Part shown: in pieces, positions 20,395 through 31,462 of the stretch
Numbering within the stretch: position 1 is the stretch's first letter
Layout: each line of letters begins with the position of its first letter
Source of the DNA: Euleptes europaea
Taxonomy: Eukaryota > Chordata > Lepidosauria > Squamata > Sphaerodactylidae
Reading direction: 5' to 3'
NCBI RefSeq assembly: GCF_029931775.1
Contig: NC_079321.1
Location: 8,028,501-8,092,500, forward strand
DNA: 64,000 nt
The notes under the pieces: generated by a model
The model's database searches: none
What the model was told of the DNA's origin: nothing
The model's input: only the letters and a program-made list of their open reading frames with translations
Made by a program: the position numbers and the translations under genes

Positions 20395-20539
20395 GCTAAA
20401 CATGCCTCAGCCCAAAGGCAAACCGTGTTGTACCAGCCCAACATCAACCGAACTCAAATGGAATTATTCTTTCCCATTGGACACCTGCATCTGGTTTGGG
20501 CCTTGTTGGTGGTATCTTTGATGGATGTGCTGGGTTGCA

Positions 20540-20850
20540 TCCAACCAGCGTGGTGTAGTGGTTAAGAATGGTGGACTCTAATCTGGAGGACCGGGTTTGA
20601 TTCCCTGCTCCTCCACATGGGTGGTGGATTCTAATTAGGAGAACTGGGTTTGATTCCCTGCTCCTCCACATGAAGCCTGCTGGGTGACCTTGGGCTAGTC
20701 ACACCTCTCTCTGAACTCTCTCAGACCCACCTACCTGACAAGGTGTTTGTTGTGGGGAGAGGAAGGGGAGGAGATTGTAAGCCACTTTGATTCTCCTTAA
20801 AAGGTGGAGAAAATCGGCATATAAAAACCGACTCTTCTCCTTCTTAAAAG
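20540..20850 (+). mobile_element. tRNA-headed CORE-like SINE
   Basis: CAACCAGCGTGGTGTAGTGG to TCTTCTCCTTCTT, with the GACCGGGTTTGATTCCCTGC segment repeated once inside the head. Confidence 0.86.
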
Positions 20851-20934
20851 AACTGACCAAAAATTGTGGCTATGTTAAGCAGCTGAGAGAAGATCATAGC
20901 AAATCTTTCCACTTGAGTTAGTCTCTGTGACTGT

Positions 20935-21035
20935 ATGGGGAGAGGAAAGGATTGTGATTGTAAACCGCTTTGAGACTCCTTAAAGATAGAGAAATGCGGG
21001 ATATAAAAAACAACTCTTCTTCCTCTTCTCCTAAA
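20935..21035 (+). mobile_element. SINE tail fragment
   Basis: GTAAACCGCTTTGAGACTCC and GCGGGATATAAAAAACAACT. Only the 3' part remains. Confidence 0.65.
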
Positions 21036-21880
21036 AAAGGTCGCCTTTGTCCACCAAAAAAGCTATGCTGGGAATTGTGGAACCCACATTGACAAAAGCT
21101 ATGTGGGGCAGGAGCTATAGTAAGGAGAAGAATTGAGTATTTGACTGAAAATTTGGCTAGATGGAGCACAATGTCCACTATTCCTGGAATTCTTTCAATA
21201 GCACAAAGATAGCTTGTATCTTACCACACTGCTCAGCCAAGCATGAAACCTTCCTCCAGCCCAAGAACCAAGCCCCAAGCGTTGGGTATACCTATAAGTT
21301 GTGGTCTGTATCATGGCCAGCCTCTACAGTGTACAAATTACAAACCAAGAAACCCCAAATTAGTGACCTGGTTTAGAAGTGGAGAGCATTTTGATGAACT
21401 GTTGTTTGAGATAAATGAAAATGCTGAGTAGAAGCTGTTATTGTGGTCCAGGGGAGATGATAGACAGCTCAGCACATTGCTTAAATAGCTGGGAGCGAAG
21501 CCAATTAAAATGAAATCCTCTTGTTCTAAACACCACATTACAATCCGTGTAAACAGATTGGCAAACCCAGAAGAGTTCACAGGAGTTTGGCAGAGTGGAA
21601 TTTTTCAAGTTTCGAGCTTCTGAAAATGATGAATCTCCTTTGAGAGGTGGGTGGTAACACAAAGCGGTGAAAAAAGCATCAAAGCATTAGACCTTTGATG
21701 ATGAGAAAGTGTATGCCTATAACAATCAGGGATGGCCAAACACCCTTCTGTTTGGATTGCCTTTTTTTTTTCCAAATTGCAAACAGAGCCCTTTGCGGGG
21801 GGGGGGGAGGGCTTTGTTCTTCATATGCATGTTCTCACCCTGCTTTCCCCAACCCTGTCCCACAGACATCATCTCGGGGA
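21036..21880. other. Unique sequence
   Basis: No repeat family seen. A poly-G run lies at 21800. Confidence 0.4.
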
Positions 21881-21882
21881 AG

Positions 21883-22460
21883 GGGCTGTGGCTCAGTGGC
21901 AGAGCATCTGCTTGGCATGCGGAAGGTCCCAGGTTCATTCAGTTTAGGAATCAGGTAGTGTGTGTGTGTTAAGTGCCGTCAAGCTGCTTCCGACTCAGGG
22001 CGACCCTATGAATCAATGTCCTCCAAAATGTCCTATGATCTTTGACAGCCTTGCTCAGATCTTGCAAACTGAGGGCTGTGGCTTCCTTTATTGAGTCAGT
22101 CCATCTCTTGTTGGGTCTTCCTCTTTTCCTGCTGCCCTCAACTTTCCCTAGCATGATGGTCTTTTCCAGTGACTCTTGTCTTCTCATAATGTGACCAATA
22201 TATAATAGCCTCAGTTTAGTCATTTTAGCTTCTAGGATCAGTTCAGGATTGATTTGATCTATAACCCACTTATTTGTTTTTTTGGCTGACCACGGTATCC
22301 ATAACACTCTCCTCCAACATTTCAAAGGAGTCTACTTTCTTCCTATCAGGTAGTAGGTATTGTGAAAGACCCCTGCCTGAGACCCTGGAGAGCTGCTGCC
22401 TGTCTGAGCAGACAATTGTGACTTTGATGGACCACTGGTCTGATTCTTTATGAGGTAGTT
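21883..22460 (+). mobile_element. tRNA-Ala-like SINE split by BovB
   Basis: GGGGCTGTGGCTCAGTGGCA to AATCAGGTAGT (about 21960), resuming at about 22345 with ATCAGGTAGTAGGTATTGTG. ATCAGGTAGT is duplicated on both sides of the BovB. Confidence 0.87.
21959..22347 (-). mobile_element. BovB LINE 3' end
   Basis: The minus strand encodes MKCWRRVLWIPWSAKK, KLRLLYIGHIMRRQESLEKT and KRGRPNKRWTDSIKEAT. It has a TG-rich tail and about a 10-bp target duplication from the SINE. Confidence 0.92.
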
Positions 22461-22664
22461 CCCTTGTGCATCTTTGTTATATGTTGATAATCTGTTTTAA
22501 AAGACGTTTCAACCCTACCGGGGGCGGGGGGTTAGGGAGGCGTCTTTCCAATCTAGACTGACTTATGCCGAGAGAAAACATGAGGAAGTATACTCAAAAG
22601 TAAGTCCCATTTTATAGTATGCGGATTGCTTTTCTTAGCATTGCAGCCTTTGTCTGGCGGAGTC

Positions 22665-23110
22665 AACATTCACTGAAGTTTTTCTCCCTCTCTCGTAATA
22701 CTAGAACGTGGGGCCATCTGCTGAAGCTGGAGGATGAGAGATTCAAAACAGATAAAAGGAAATATTTCTTTACACAATGCATAGTGAAATTGTGGAACTC
22801 CCTGCCCCAGGATATGGTGATGGCTGCCAACTTGAAAGGCTTTAAGAAGGGAGTGGACATGGAAGAGAGGAGTACTCATGGCTACTAGTCAAAATGGCTA
22901 CTAGTCAGGATGCATGCCTATTCTCTCCAGGATCAGAGGAGCATGCCTATTATATTAGGTGCTGTGGAGCACAGGCAGGACAATGCTGCTGCAGTCGTCT
23001 TGTTTGGGGGCTTCCTAGAGGCACCTGGCTGGCCAATGTGTGAACATACTGCTGGGCTTGGTGGGCCTTGGCCACTCAGGGATTTTCTTAGGTTCTTATG
23101 TTCTTATGAT
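22665..23110 (+). mobile_element. CR1-type LINE 3' end
   Basis: Codes KRKYFFTQCIVKLWNSLPQD and MAANLKGFKKGVD, followed by the GGATCAGAGGAGCATGCC region and a tail TTCTTATGTTCTTATG. Confidence 0.86.
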
Positions 23111-23116
23111 TCAGAT

Positions 23117-23300
23117 CTGGCATGATGTAGCGGTTACAGTGTTGGACTCAGACCTGAAACACTGAGTTTGAATCCTTGCTTTGCCATGGAAGCTTGCTGG
23201 GTGACTCTATCGCATTCGCTTAGCATAACCTAATTCACAAGGTTGTTGTTCTGAAGATAAGGTGAAGGAAGGGAGAATGATGTGAAAGGCCACTCAGGGA
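23117..23300 (+). mobile_element. CORE/MIR-like SINE
   Basis: GATGTAGCGGTTACAGTGTT (A box), TGAGTTTGAATCCTTGC (B box), CTTGCTGGGTGACTC, ATTCACAAGGTTGTTGTTCT. An older relative of the CTT-tailed SINE. Confidence 0.65.
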
Positions 23301-23420
23301 GCAAAGCAGGATCAAAATGTTCAAACATTAAAATAATATCACAAAAACGTACTTCAGATTTTTTTTATTGTGGTATTTGTTTATTTATGAAATTGTAACT
23401 GGCTTTTTCTGCCCTCATAA

Positions 23421-23718
23421 AGTAAAGGTAAAGGTCCCCTGTGCAGGCACCGGGTCATTCCTGACCCATGGGGTGACGTCACACCCGACGTTTCCAAGGC
23501 AGACTTTGTTTACGGGGTGGTTTGCCAGTGCCTTCCCCAGTCATCTTCCCTTTACCCCCAGCAAGCTGGGTCCTCATTTTACCAACCTCGGAAGGATGGA
23601 GGGCTGAGTCAACCTTGAGCCAGCTACCTGAAACTGACTTCTGTCGGGATCGAACTCAGGTCGTGAGCAAAGCTTTCGACTGCAGTACTGCAGCTTAACA
23701 CTCTGCACAACGGGGCTC
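23421..23718 (-). mobile_element. tRNA-headed SINE with unusually long flanking duplication
   Basis: Read on the minus strand it runs from GAGCCCCGTTGTGCAGAGTG through the B box GAGTTCGATCCC to GACCTTTACCTTTACTTT. It is widespread in squamates to my knowledge. The flanks at 23383-23420 and 23719-23756 are near-identical 37-mers (TTTATGAAATTGTAACTGGC... and TTTATGAAATTGTACCTGGC...). Confidence 0.82.
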
Positions 23719-23963
23719 ATTTATGAAATTGTACCTGGCTTTTCTGTCCTCATAAGGGCTACCTAATTAAAAACTTATATAACAAAAGCACACCTTCCAA
23801 GCCATTAAAACCAACAAAAAACATGTCAAGAAAACAACTAAAGCCAAACCTAAAATATACATACAAAAACATAAAAACAGCAATTAAACCATTTTCCCCA
23901 AAACCCTTCTTCCCCGATCCCCCACAACCCTACCTGGATATCACATGTAATCCCAGATCTGAC

Positions 23964-24376
23964 AGCAAGCGTGGATTAGTGGTTAGGAGTGGTGGACTCT
24001 AATTTGGTGAACAGGGTTTGATTCCCCACTCCTTCACATGAGTGACGGACTCGAATCTGGTGAACTGGTTTGGTTTCCCCACTCCTCCACAGAAAACCAG
24101 CTGGGTGACCTTGGGCTAGTCACAGCTCTCTTAGAGCTTTCTCAGTCCCACCTACCTCACATGGTGCCTGTAGTGGGGAGAGGAAGGGAAGGAGATTGTA
24201 AGCCAGTTTGATTCTCCTTAAAAGAATCCCCACCAGGATCTGACAACCCTACCCCGCCCCCCTGCCCCCACTTAAAGGTAGACAAGAGGGGAGTATAAAA
24301 ATCAACTCTTCTTCTTCTTCTTCTTCTTCTTCTTCTTCTTCTTCTCCTCCTCCTCCTCCTCCTCCTCCTTCTCCTC
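23964..24376 (+). mobile_element. tRNA-headed CORE-like SINE with long CTT/CTC tail
   Basis: GCAAGCGTGGATTAGTGGTT to the pyrimidine tail. A 60-base segment (AGAATCCCCACC... to 24275) is inserted before the ATAAAAATCAACTC end. Confidence 0.83.
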
Positions 24377-24419
24377 CAGCCCCACCCCTGGAGATTGGTA
24401 ACCCTAGGACAATGTCACA

Positions 24420-25360
24420 TTATGAGCACAACATAAGGAGGGAGGGGGGGAAGGGACATTTTAAACAAGGTTTATTCTCCACCCCCATTTAATCACTTCA
24501 AAGCATTTTATTGTCAGGCCCCAAAACGCTCCGCTCGCAACCCTCCCAACCAATCCGGCCATTCCTTCTTTTGTGCGTGTTTATAGGCCAGCTTGTGATT
24601 CCTGATAAAAGCGTTCAATAGGGAGACATCGGGCGTGATTTCTTCCAAAGTGCTTCAAGAGGTCCCACCAGCTTATGAAACGCTGGGAGTGAGCGAAAGG
24701 GTCTAGGGCTTAAGACATGCACAAATAGATAGATTGATAGATAGATTGATAGATAGATAGATAAGATAGATAGATAGAGATATAGATATAGATATAGATA
24801 TATATATAGATATATATATATGTATGTAGCTGACTGAAACGGAAAAGGCCTCGGCTGTTACAGATCTGGACTCTGAAGGGTCTGTGGAAGGCTGAGATCA
24901 TTAGTGTTGGTTCACTGACTTAGCCTCGGAGGTTCTGGATGAAGGGGACGCGAAGCCCGGCTCAGGCCGAAACTAATGGGGAACAATACACATCTGCAGG
25001 CTCTGATGTTACTAATCCAGAGCCTGCTGAGGATCAACCATTGGGACAAGGGAATATCCTCGGAGCCACTGACAAACAGCAGTTGAGGATTAAGGGAGTC
25101 CTCTTGAATTGGTAATACGGCTCAAGTCTTCATTAGGACCGGCCGTGCCCAAAAAAGAAAGAAAACCATCTTATCGCTGTTTTTTTTTTTTTTTTAAAAA
25201 GACACAGCGACGAACCAGTGTGTGGATTCAATGTGACAGATCATGTCGAGGGGCAAAGCCAAGGTTTTCAAGATGGCCACCGGCAGCAGCTCTGGGCAAG
25301 CAGAATAGACAAGGTTTCCGTCGCTGCTTGCACTCCGTTTGTGCTTTGATTCAGGTTGTT
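24420..25360. other. Unique sequence around a GATA microsatellite
   Basis: No repeat family except the microsatellite. 24900-25090 and 25200-25340 have balanced composition, and nothing gene-like could be supported. Confidence 0.4.
24725..24827. repeat. (GATA)n/(TA)n microsatellite
   Basis: GATA units drift into GATATA and TATA units. Confidence 0.95.
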
Positions 25361-25363
25361 ATC

Positions 25364-25425
25364 TAGGGTTCCCAGGTCCCCCCTCTCCATCGGTGGGAGG
25401 TTTTTGGGGGCTGGCTCCAATGCAC
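25364..25425 (+). mobile_element. hAT MITE left-end fragment
   Basis: TAGGGTTCCCAGGTCCCCC to GGGAGGTTTTTGGGGGCTGG. The rest of the element is missing. Confidence 0.6.
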
Positions 25426-25429
25426 ACAC

Positions 25430-26030
25430 GCAACACAATCACGGCACTTCCGGGCGCGGGTGCGATCCTCACTCTGGAGCAGCCTGGTGGATTGGTGGGC
25501 AATTGCCCGCTGAAACCATCCACCTTGCAACCCTGTTGTTATCATTGTGTCTCAAGATCTGTTACGATAGGTACTAGACATATTTAGGAATAGTTATTAA
25601 AGCAACGAAATTACTTTAAAATGAGTTTATGTACTGATCAATAGATTAATAGATGGAGTATTATATACTTTAATGTTATATTTCAACAGAATGATTGGGT
25701 GTATTTTAAGATAAGCTGAAGTTGAAAAATGCAATGAATGTATTTATTGCATAAATTGCATAAATAAATAACTCAGGCACATAAACTTATCTGTTTACAC
25801 TTTTCCCCTCTTCCCCTCCCTATACTTTTTAAATTTCTGTACCCTAAAAAACTCAATTTTTTTTTAAAAGAAAAGATCTTTTAGGAAGAAAGACAACGCT
25901 GAATGAGAAATTACAGCTGAGGGAACTGCTCCTTTTTTTTTTTTTTTTTAAAAACACAACCCAAACAACTTGAACTTTATTTCAAGACTTGTTGACCAAG
26001 AAATTTACATCAATAGACACAGGCTTCACT
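25430..26030. other. Unique AT-rich sequence
   Basis: Contains poly-T at 25857 and 25933. No gene or assignable repeat. Confidence 0.4.
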
Positions 26031-26031
26031 G

Positions 26032-26083
26032 CCAAAAATCTTCAGGTATTTCCCAACCCGAGCTGGCAACCCTAAGTCTGGCC
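26032..26083 (-). mobile_element. hAT MITE end fragment
   Basis: CAAAAATCTTCAGGTATTTC then GAGCTGGCAACCCTA. Confidence 0.65.
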
Positions 26084-26142
26084 CTGGTTTGAGCTGCCAC
26101 CTCACACAGAACTTGGTGTACCTGCGGTACAGTTGCCAACCT

Positions 26143-26342
26143 TCAGGTGTGTGTGTGTGTGTTAAGTGCCGTCAAGTCGCTTCCGACTCATGGCGATCCT
26201 ATGAATGAAAGTCCTCCAAAATGTCCTATCTTTGGCAGCCTTGCTCAGATCTTGCAAACTGAAGGCTGTGGCTTCCTTTATTGAGTCAATCCATCTCTTG
26301 TTGGGTCTTCCTCTTTTCCTGCTGCCCTCAACTTTTCCTAAC
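26143..26342 (-). mobile_element. BovB LINE 3' end, short
   Basis: The minus strand encodes MLGKVEGSRKRGRPNKRWID and DRTFWRTFIHRIAMSRKR, with a TG tail. It interrupts a degenerate MITE (GTTGCCAACCTTCAGG at 26130; TTCCCCTGTAACTGC at 26350). Confidence 0.9.
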
Positions 26343-26454
26343 ACATGGAATTCCCCTGTAACTGCACTTTATTTCCAGACTACAGAGATCAGATTCCCCT
26401 GGGGGAAAAGGCAACTTTGAAGGCCCCATTTTGTTAGCATAAGGGAAATCATGA

Positions 26455-26761
26455 AGATGATGAAGAAGAGTTGGTTTTCATATGTCGAATTTCTCTACCT
26501 TTTAAGGAGAATCAAACCGGTTTACCACCGCCTTCCCTTCCTCCCCCCCCCCCACAACAGACAACTTGTGAGGCAGGTGAGGCTGAGAGAGCTCAAAGAA
26601 AACTGTGACTAGCCCAAGGTCACCCAACAGGCTTAATGTGGAGGAGTGGGGAAACCAACCGGGTTCACCAGATTAGAGTCTGCTGCTCATGGGGAGGAGT
26701 GGGGAATCGAACCCGGTTCTCGCAGATTTGAGTCCACCGCTCTTAACCACTGCACCACACT
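26455..26761 (-). mobile_element. tRNA-headed CORE-like SINE
   Basis: GAAGAAGAGTTGGTTTTCAT to CTTAACCACTGCACCACACT. Full length, reverse orientation. Confidence 0.87.
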
Positions 26762-26957
26762 GAAACAAGAAGGGGGAGATGTTCCGAGCCCTACAACAGG
26801 CTGGAAATTAATTGAATAAAAAGTGGTATTTGAGGGGGGGGAAATCCTAGGGAAATCAAGAGCAAATAATAAATCATTTCTGTGCAGCAATCTCTGTGCC
26901 ACTAATATTGCAAAATATTGCAGATGTCGGCGATTCTCTGCCCTACTGTAGGCAGAG

Positions 26958-27141
26958 AGGCCATTTATGCATGGAAGGTTTTGCCTTGGATTTGCTGTGT
27001 TATAGATGCACATGTTCCCCATCCAAATTCTCAAAACTCTACACGGGGGCTTATTTTTGAGTTTTAAGAATCCGGATGGGGAAAATGTGCACCCAGAGAG
27101 CACCAAACCCAAGGCAAAACCTCAGATGCATAAATGACCTT
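26958..27141. mobile_element. Short foldback MITE (GGCCATTTATGCATGG termini)
   Basis: GGCCATTTATGCATGGAAGG...CCTTGG pairs with CCAAGGCAAAACC...ATGCATAAATGACC. The centre is near 27050 (TTTTGAG...). About 185 bp, a compact relative of the elements at 4478 and 9095. Confidence 0.75.
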
Positions 27142-27895
27142 TGTGGCTTCTCTCCTGCCTCGGAAGTGAGTTTCTTCTCTTCCCTTTGCGTTTCTTGCCC
27201 TTGATTCCTTTCATTCCAGCCACCTCTCTGTAGCGTCCCCTTCTCTTCTCTCTCAACATTCTGGGAAGAGTCCATGGCGAAGCCGGCTCTTCCGCTCGGC
27301 GATCCCTTCCTTCCTTCCTTCGCTGAGCTGACTCCTAATAAGAAAAAAAAAAGATCTCTCACTCCCTCTATAGAGTCAGTGCCAATTAGTGAACTGGAAA
27401 TGGATTGCGGTTCAGAGGGTCAGAGGGCAGAGCACCGTCTAAGGAGAGAGGAGCCGCTCACTCTAGTTATTGCTCAGCAAGCGATCGGCAGGTTGACCTC
27501 GCCGTATCTTGTCTGCAAGGTCAAAGCAGAGGATCACTTGCTGAGCATTAACTAGAAGCTCTCTCTCTCTCTCTCTCTCTGCTTCCCTCTCTCTCTCAGC
27601 TTCTGTTCGCTGTTCTGCATCGTTCTGTCCTTGTCATCGTGTGCAAATTTTCCAGGGCAGACCAGGAAATCAACTGCCAAGTGGGAACTCTATGAAGTTC
27701 TAGCTGCTGAGCTGCGAGCAACCAGTTCCCGGTAATGAAGCTGAAACTCGGGAACTGCGACTGCCGATGTTTTGTTTGTTAATTGGGCGACATTGGCGGT
27801 TTCCCTGCCCAATGGAGGTGGGCCCAAGAAAGTCCATGGAGGAAATCAGTGCCATGTGTCATCATACCTGATGCCCTTCTTGGCCTAAGGTTGCC
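27142..27895. other. Unique sequence with a spaced inverted repeat
   Basis: No known repeat except (CT)n at 27559-27598. TGCTCAGCAAGCGATC (27469) and GATCACTTGCTGAGCA (27531) are inverse copies with one mismatch. Confidence 0.45.
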
Positions 27896-27899
27896 AGTA

Positions 27900-28218
27900 A
27901 GTGTGTGCAAAAAGGTTTTGGGGGGTAAAGTTTTGGGGGTTTATTGGGCCTGATTTTTTTCAGTAAACCCGAAATAAGCCGAATACCAATAATGGTAAAT
28001 TTCGGTATTCAGCTTATTTTCGGGTTTACTGAAAAATTCAGGCCCATTTTCGTTTATGGGAATTTTTCAGTGCTCCTGGGGAGGTGGATTTTTGGAGGTA
28101 GAGTCTCCAAATTTGCAGCATGGCTGCAAGGGACTCTCCTTAGACAGTCATCCAAGTTTGGTGAACATTTGGACAGGGAGTCCAATTTTATGGGCCTGCT
28201 AAAGGAGGTGGCCAACGC
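27900..28218. mobile_element. hAT-like foldback element, left half
   Basis: GTGTGTGCAAAAAGG, then the palindrome TTCAGTAAACCCGAAATAAG/CTTATTTTCGGGTTTACTGA, and GTCTCCAAATTTGCAGCATG...CCAAGTTTGGTGAACA. These parts are shared with 33060-33310 and 47640-47990. The right terminus is missing. Confidence 0.65.
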
Positions 28219-28338
28219 CAAACACAGGGGCAGCCAATGGCAAACCACCTCTGAACATCTCTTGCCTCGAAAACCCTACGGGGGCACCATCAGTTGGCAG
28301 CAACTTGACAGGTGGCCTATTGTGCCTGCCTGTCTTTG
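28219..28338 (+). mobile_element. 5S-headed SINE, 3' fragment
   Basis: AATGGCAAACCACCTCTGAA, GAAAACCCTACGGGGGC, GCAGCAACTTGACAGG. The 5S head is absent; the join with the foldback element is abrupt. Confidence 0.7.
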
Positions 28339-28391
28339 ATGAAAGCATAGACATAAAAGTCTCTTTAAGTCATTTCTCACAGTTAACTGAA

Positions 28392-28594
28392 TAGGGTTGC
28401 CAGTCTCCAGGTCCTAGCTGGAGATCTCTTACTGTTACAACTGATCTCCATCCATAGAGATCAGTTCACCTGGAGAAAATGTCCACTTTGGCCATTGGGC
28501 TCTATGGCATCGATGTCCCTCCCCAAACCCCACCCTCCTCATCCTCTGCTCCAAAAACCTCATGCCAGTGGCGAAAAGGGACCTGCCAACCCTA
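28392..28594 (-). mobile_element. hAT-type MITE with perfect 8-bp target duplication
   Basis: TAACTGAA lies at 28384-28391 and 28595-28602. Full length. Confidence 0.93.
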
Positions 28595-28602
28595 TAACTG
28601 AA

Positions 28603-28974
28603 GGAGGAGGCACAGAGAAGACCCCTTGATGAAACCTACGATGTACCAGTATGTTGTTTAAATGAAAAACTGTGTTACCATTATTTGCCTTTTGTCTCCC
28701 TAGGACAGTAGCCTTCAATCCATGAGTCATGACATTCAGGTAGTTTGAGAAGTCCCACCTCCTGGGATACAAGTCCCTAAAGAGCCAATTTATACTGATT
28801 TTTTGAAGGACTCTTCTGCTAGTTTGAATGCACTGAGACTAAGCCCCCTCCCATCTCTCTTTGTGTGCATGCTGAGAGAAGCAGTAGAAAGGCAAGGTGA
28901 GGTCAATTGGCCATGGAGAGGATTCCTCCATGATTCTGAATCTTTGCTTGTTCCTATCTATAGTATAGTCAGGG
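28603..28974. other. Unique sequence
   Basis: No repeat or gene recognised. Confidence 0.35.
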
Positions 28975-29097
28975 AGGGGCCGTGGCTCAATGGTAGAGCA
29001 TCTGCTTGGCATGCAGAAGGTGCCAGGTTCCATCCCTGGCAACTCCAGTTCAAAGGACTAGGCAAGATGTGCAAGACCTCTGCCTGAGACCCTGGAG
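28975..29097 (+). mobile_element. tRNA-Ala-like SINE, first of two in tandem
   Basis: GGGCCGTGGCTCAATGGTAG to GAGACCCTGGAGAG. Truncated where the next head begins. Confidence 0.82.
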
Positions 29098-29104
29098 AGC
29101 CTTG

Positions 29105-29310
29105 GAGAGGGGTCATGGCTTAGTGGTAGAGCATCTGCTTGGCATGCAGAAGGTCCCAGGTTCAATCCCCGGCATCTCCAGTTCAAGGGACTAGGCAAGT
29201 AGGTGATGTGAAAGACCTTTCTCTGCCTGAGACCCTGGAGAGTAGACAATACTGACTTTGATGGACTCAGGGTCTGATTCAGTATAAGGCAGCTTCATGT
29301 GTACAACTCA
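29105..29310 (+). mobile_element. tRNA-Ala-like SINE, second of two
   Basis: GGGGTCATGGCTTAGTGGTA to GGCAGCTTCATGTGTACA. Full length, with a well-kept B box (GGTTCAATCCC). Confidence 0.88.
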
Positions 29311-30040
29311 TGTTCAGTTTGTTTTACCTCTACCTTACTCTCTTGCTCTTCTGTCCATGGTTCTGGCGCTGACACTAGTGGGATCGTGCCTCTTGTCCCT
29401 CCTCTTCCTGTCACATGACTGTGTCATCACACAACTTCCTGTCACACCCAGGCTGCTCAGTGGACCCCTGGCTGACCTCTGTGAGCTGAAAGTGGGCCCT
29501 TGGTCTGGAAAGATTACGGACCACTCTCCTAGGCTTAAATGTGATTTGCCCCCCATCCCGTGGCATCCTCCTTCTTTAAAAAGTTTGCAAAATCCCATGC
29601 CGCTTAACGTTCCTGGGCTTCCTTCGCAAGTTCCCTTTCTATGTGTTTGTCTTTTGTTTTTGTGCGGAAAGGTTGGGCAGGCTGCACCTTGCAAACATCT
29701 CCCCGAACACATTTACATAATTTAAACCAACAAAACGCAAACATGCTGACTAATGTCATCCTTAAATAAACTCTCCGAGGACACGCGAGACGTATTCCCC
29801 ACTGCCGTCCCCTCAGGCGAAAAAACGGAAACATCAAGGAGTTCCACTCTGTGCCCTGCAGGTCAGTTGTCGACGCCTGCAGTTCTCTGCACATCGAACC
29901 CGGGGGCAGGCCCAAGCTGACATGAGAATGGCTGGCGTGTCAAGGGATGTTCAGGCTAAATTGGGGAAAAGGGTCTCCACAGAGCTGTGGGCCTACCCCA
30001 TAGCTTTCCTGTCAGGCTAATTATTTCACAGTCATCACAT
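29311..30040. other. Unique sequence
   Basis: A 142-codon frame at 29297-29725 has no recognisable domain and lacks protein-like conservation cues. No repeat seen. Confidence 0.35.
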
Positions 30041-30500
30041 GAACATGCATTTATTTATTTGTTTGTTTGTTTGTTTATTTATTTATTTATTAGTTCAACT
30101 TCTACCATGCTCTCCCTGGCCAAGGGAGCCAGCATGGTGTAGTGGTGAATAGCGGTGGTTTGGAGCAGTGGAGTCTGATCTGGAGAACCGGGTTTGATTC
30201 CCCACTCCTCCACATGAGCGGTGGAAGCTAATGAAGCCATGGGCTAGTCACAGCTCTCTTAGAGCTCTCTCAACCCCACCTACCTTACAGGGTGTCTGTT
30301 GTGGGGAGGGGAAGGGAAGGTGATTGTAAGCTGGTTTGATTCTTCCTTAAGTGGTAGAGAAAGTCAGCATATAAAAACCAACTCCTTCCTCCTTCTTTCC
30401 TTTCAAGACCAGGCTCAGAGCAGCTTACAGAGGGGTATGACATCTCATTAAATAGATGAAACCTTTAAAACCTTAAAAACAACATTTGAAATAGCCCTAT
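30040..30500. repeat. Interspersed repeat with TTTG/TTTA run, split by a SINE
   Basis: TTTATTTATTTGTTTG...CTTCTACCATGCTCTCCCTG continues after the SINE as CAGGCTCAGAGCAGCTTACA and CCTTTAAAACCTTAAAAACA. Same type as 5110-5245. Confidence 0.55.
30125..30395 (+). mobile_element. tRNA-headed CORE-like SINE
   Basis: GAGCCAGCATGGTGTAGTGG to AAAACCAACTCCTTCCTCC. About 40 bases around the second GGTTTGG box are deleted. Confidence 0.86.
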
Positions 30501-30754
30501 AAAACAATCACATGAAACAGAAATGTCCTAAGTTATCTAAGGTGCCTCTAAGGTGTAACATAAAGCTACATCCAGGCAAGCAGGTGGATAAGATCCCAAA
30601 TTGGAATATATGGGGAAAAATATAGTAGCCGTGGAGGTTAGGGGAGGCCAGCATTTATATATAAGGGAAATGTAACTGGCCTCAACCATTGGCCTGGCGG
30701 AATAGCTCCGTTTTACAGGCTCTGCGGAACTCTCCAAGGTCCTGCAGAGCCCTG

Positions 30755-30955
30755 GTTCATAAGCTGCCTTACACTGAATCAGACATCTGGACCCTCAAAG
30801 TCAGTATTTTCTTCCCAGACTCTCCAGGGTCACAGGTTGAGATTTTTTCACATCACCTACTATCTGATCCTTTCAAGTAGAGATGCTGGGGAATTGAACC
30901 TGGGACCTTCTGCATGCAAAGCAGATGCTCTACCACTGAGCCACAGCCCCTCTCC
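30755..30955 (-). mobile_element. tRNA-Ala-like SINE
   Basis: TAAGCTGCCTTACACTGAAT to GCTCTACCACTGAGCCACAG. Confidence 0.87.
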
Positions 30956-31231
30956 AGTCATCTGCTATTGTACTGTGTAAACTGGTGTTCAGATGCTTCA
31001 GCCTGTAGAGAACACAGCCCACCACATGTCGGAGACCGCTTGCCAGGAGCATATTACACCAACGCTCCAACCTATTGTTGTTTTCTGAGCACAGTGAAAT
31101 GCTTCCTGCACAGTAGGAAATGTGTAGTTTGTTTTATTAGTAACAGTCCAAGCTGAGCTACACCCCCTTCAAAAATATAGTAAATGTTCTGGATTCAAAT
31201 AAAATTATTTTGCACATTTCGGACTAGAACA

Positions 31232-31415
31232 TAAGAACATAAGAAAAGCCCTCCTGGATCAGACCAAGGCCCATCAAGTCCATCAGTCTGTTCACACAGT
31301 GGCCAACCAGGTGCCTCTAGAAAGTCAACAAACAAGATGACTGCAGCAGCATTATCCTGCCTACGTTCCACAGCACCTAATATAATAGGTATGCTCCTCT
31401 GATACTGGAGAGAAG
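31232..31415 (-). mobile_element. CR1-type LINE 3' end, short
   Basis: ACATAAGAACATAAGAAAAG, GGATCAGACCAAGGCCCATC, ACTGGAGAGAAGG. Only the 3' UTR. Confidence 0.8.
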
Positions 31416-31462
31416 GAAGGCCTTCAGCTCTGACAGTTATTCTGGTACCTTACTGCCATTCT

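Noticed and set aside
29297-29725. 142-codon frame as a secreted or membrane protein gene
   Set aside because: Hydrophobic leucine-rich start, but no start context, splice or domain evidence and an overlapping antisense frame of similar length.
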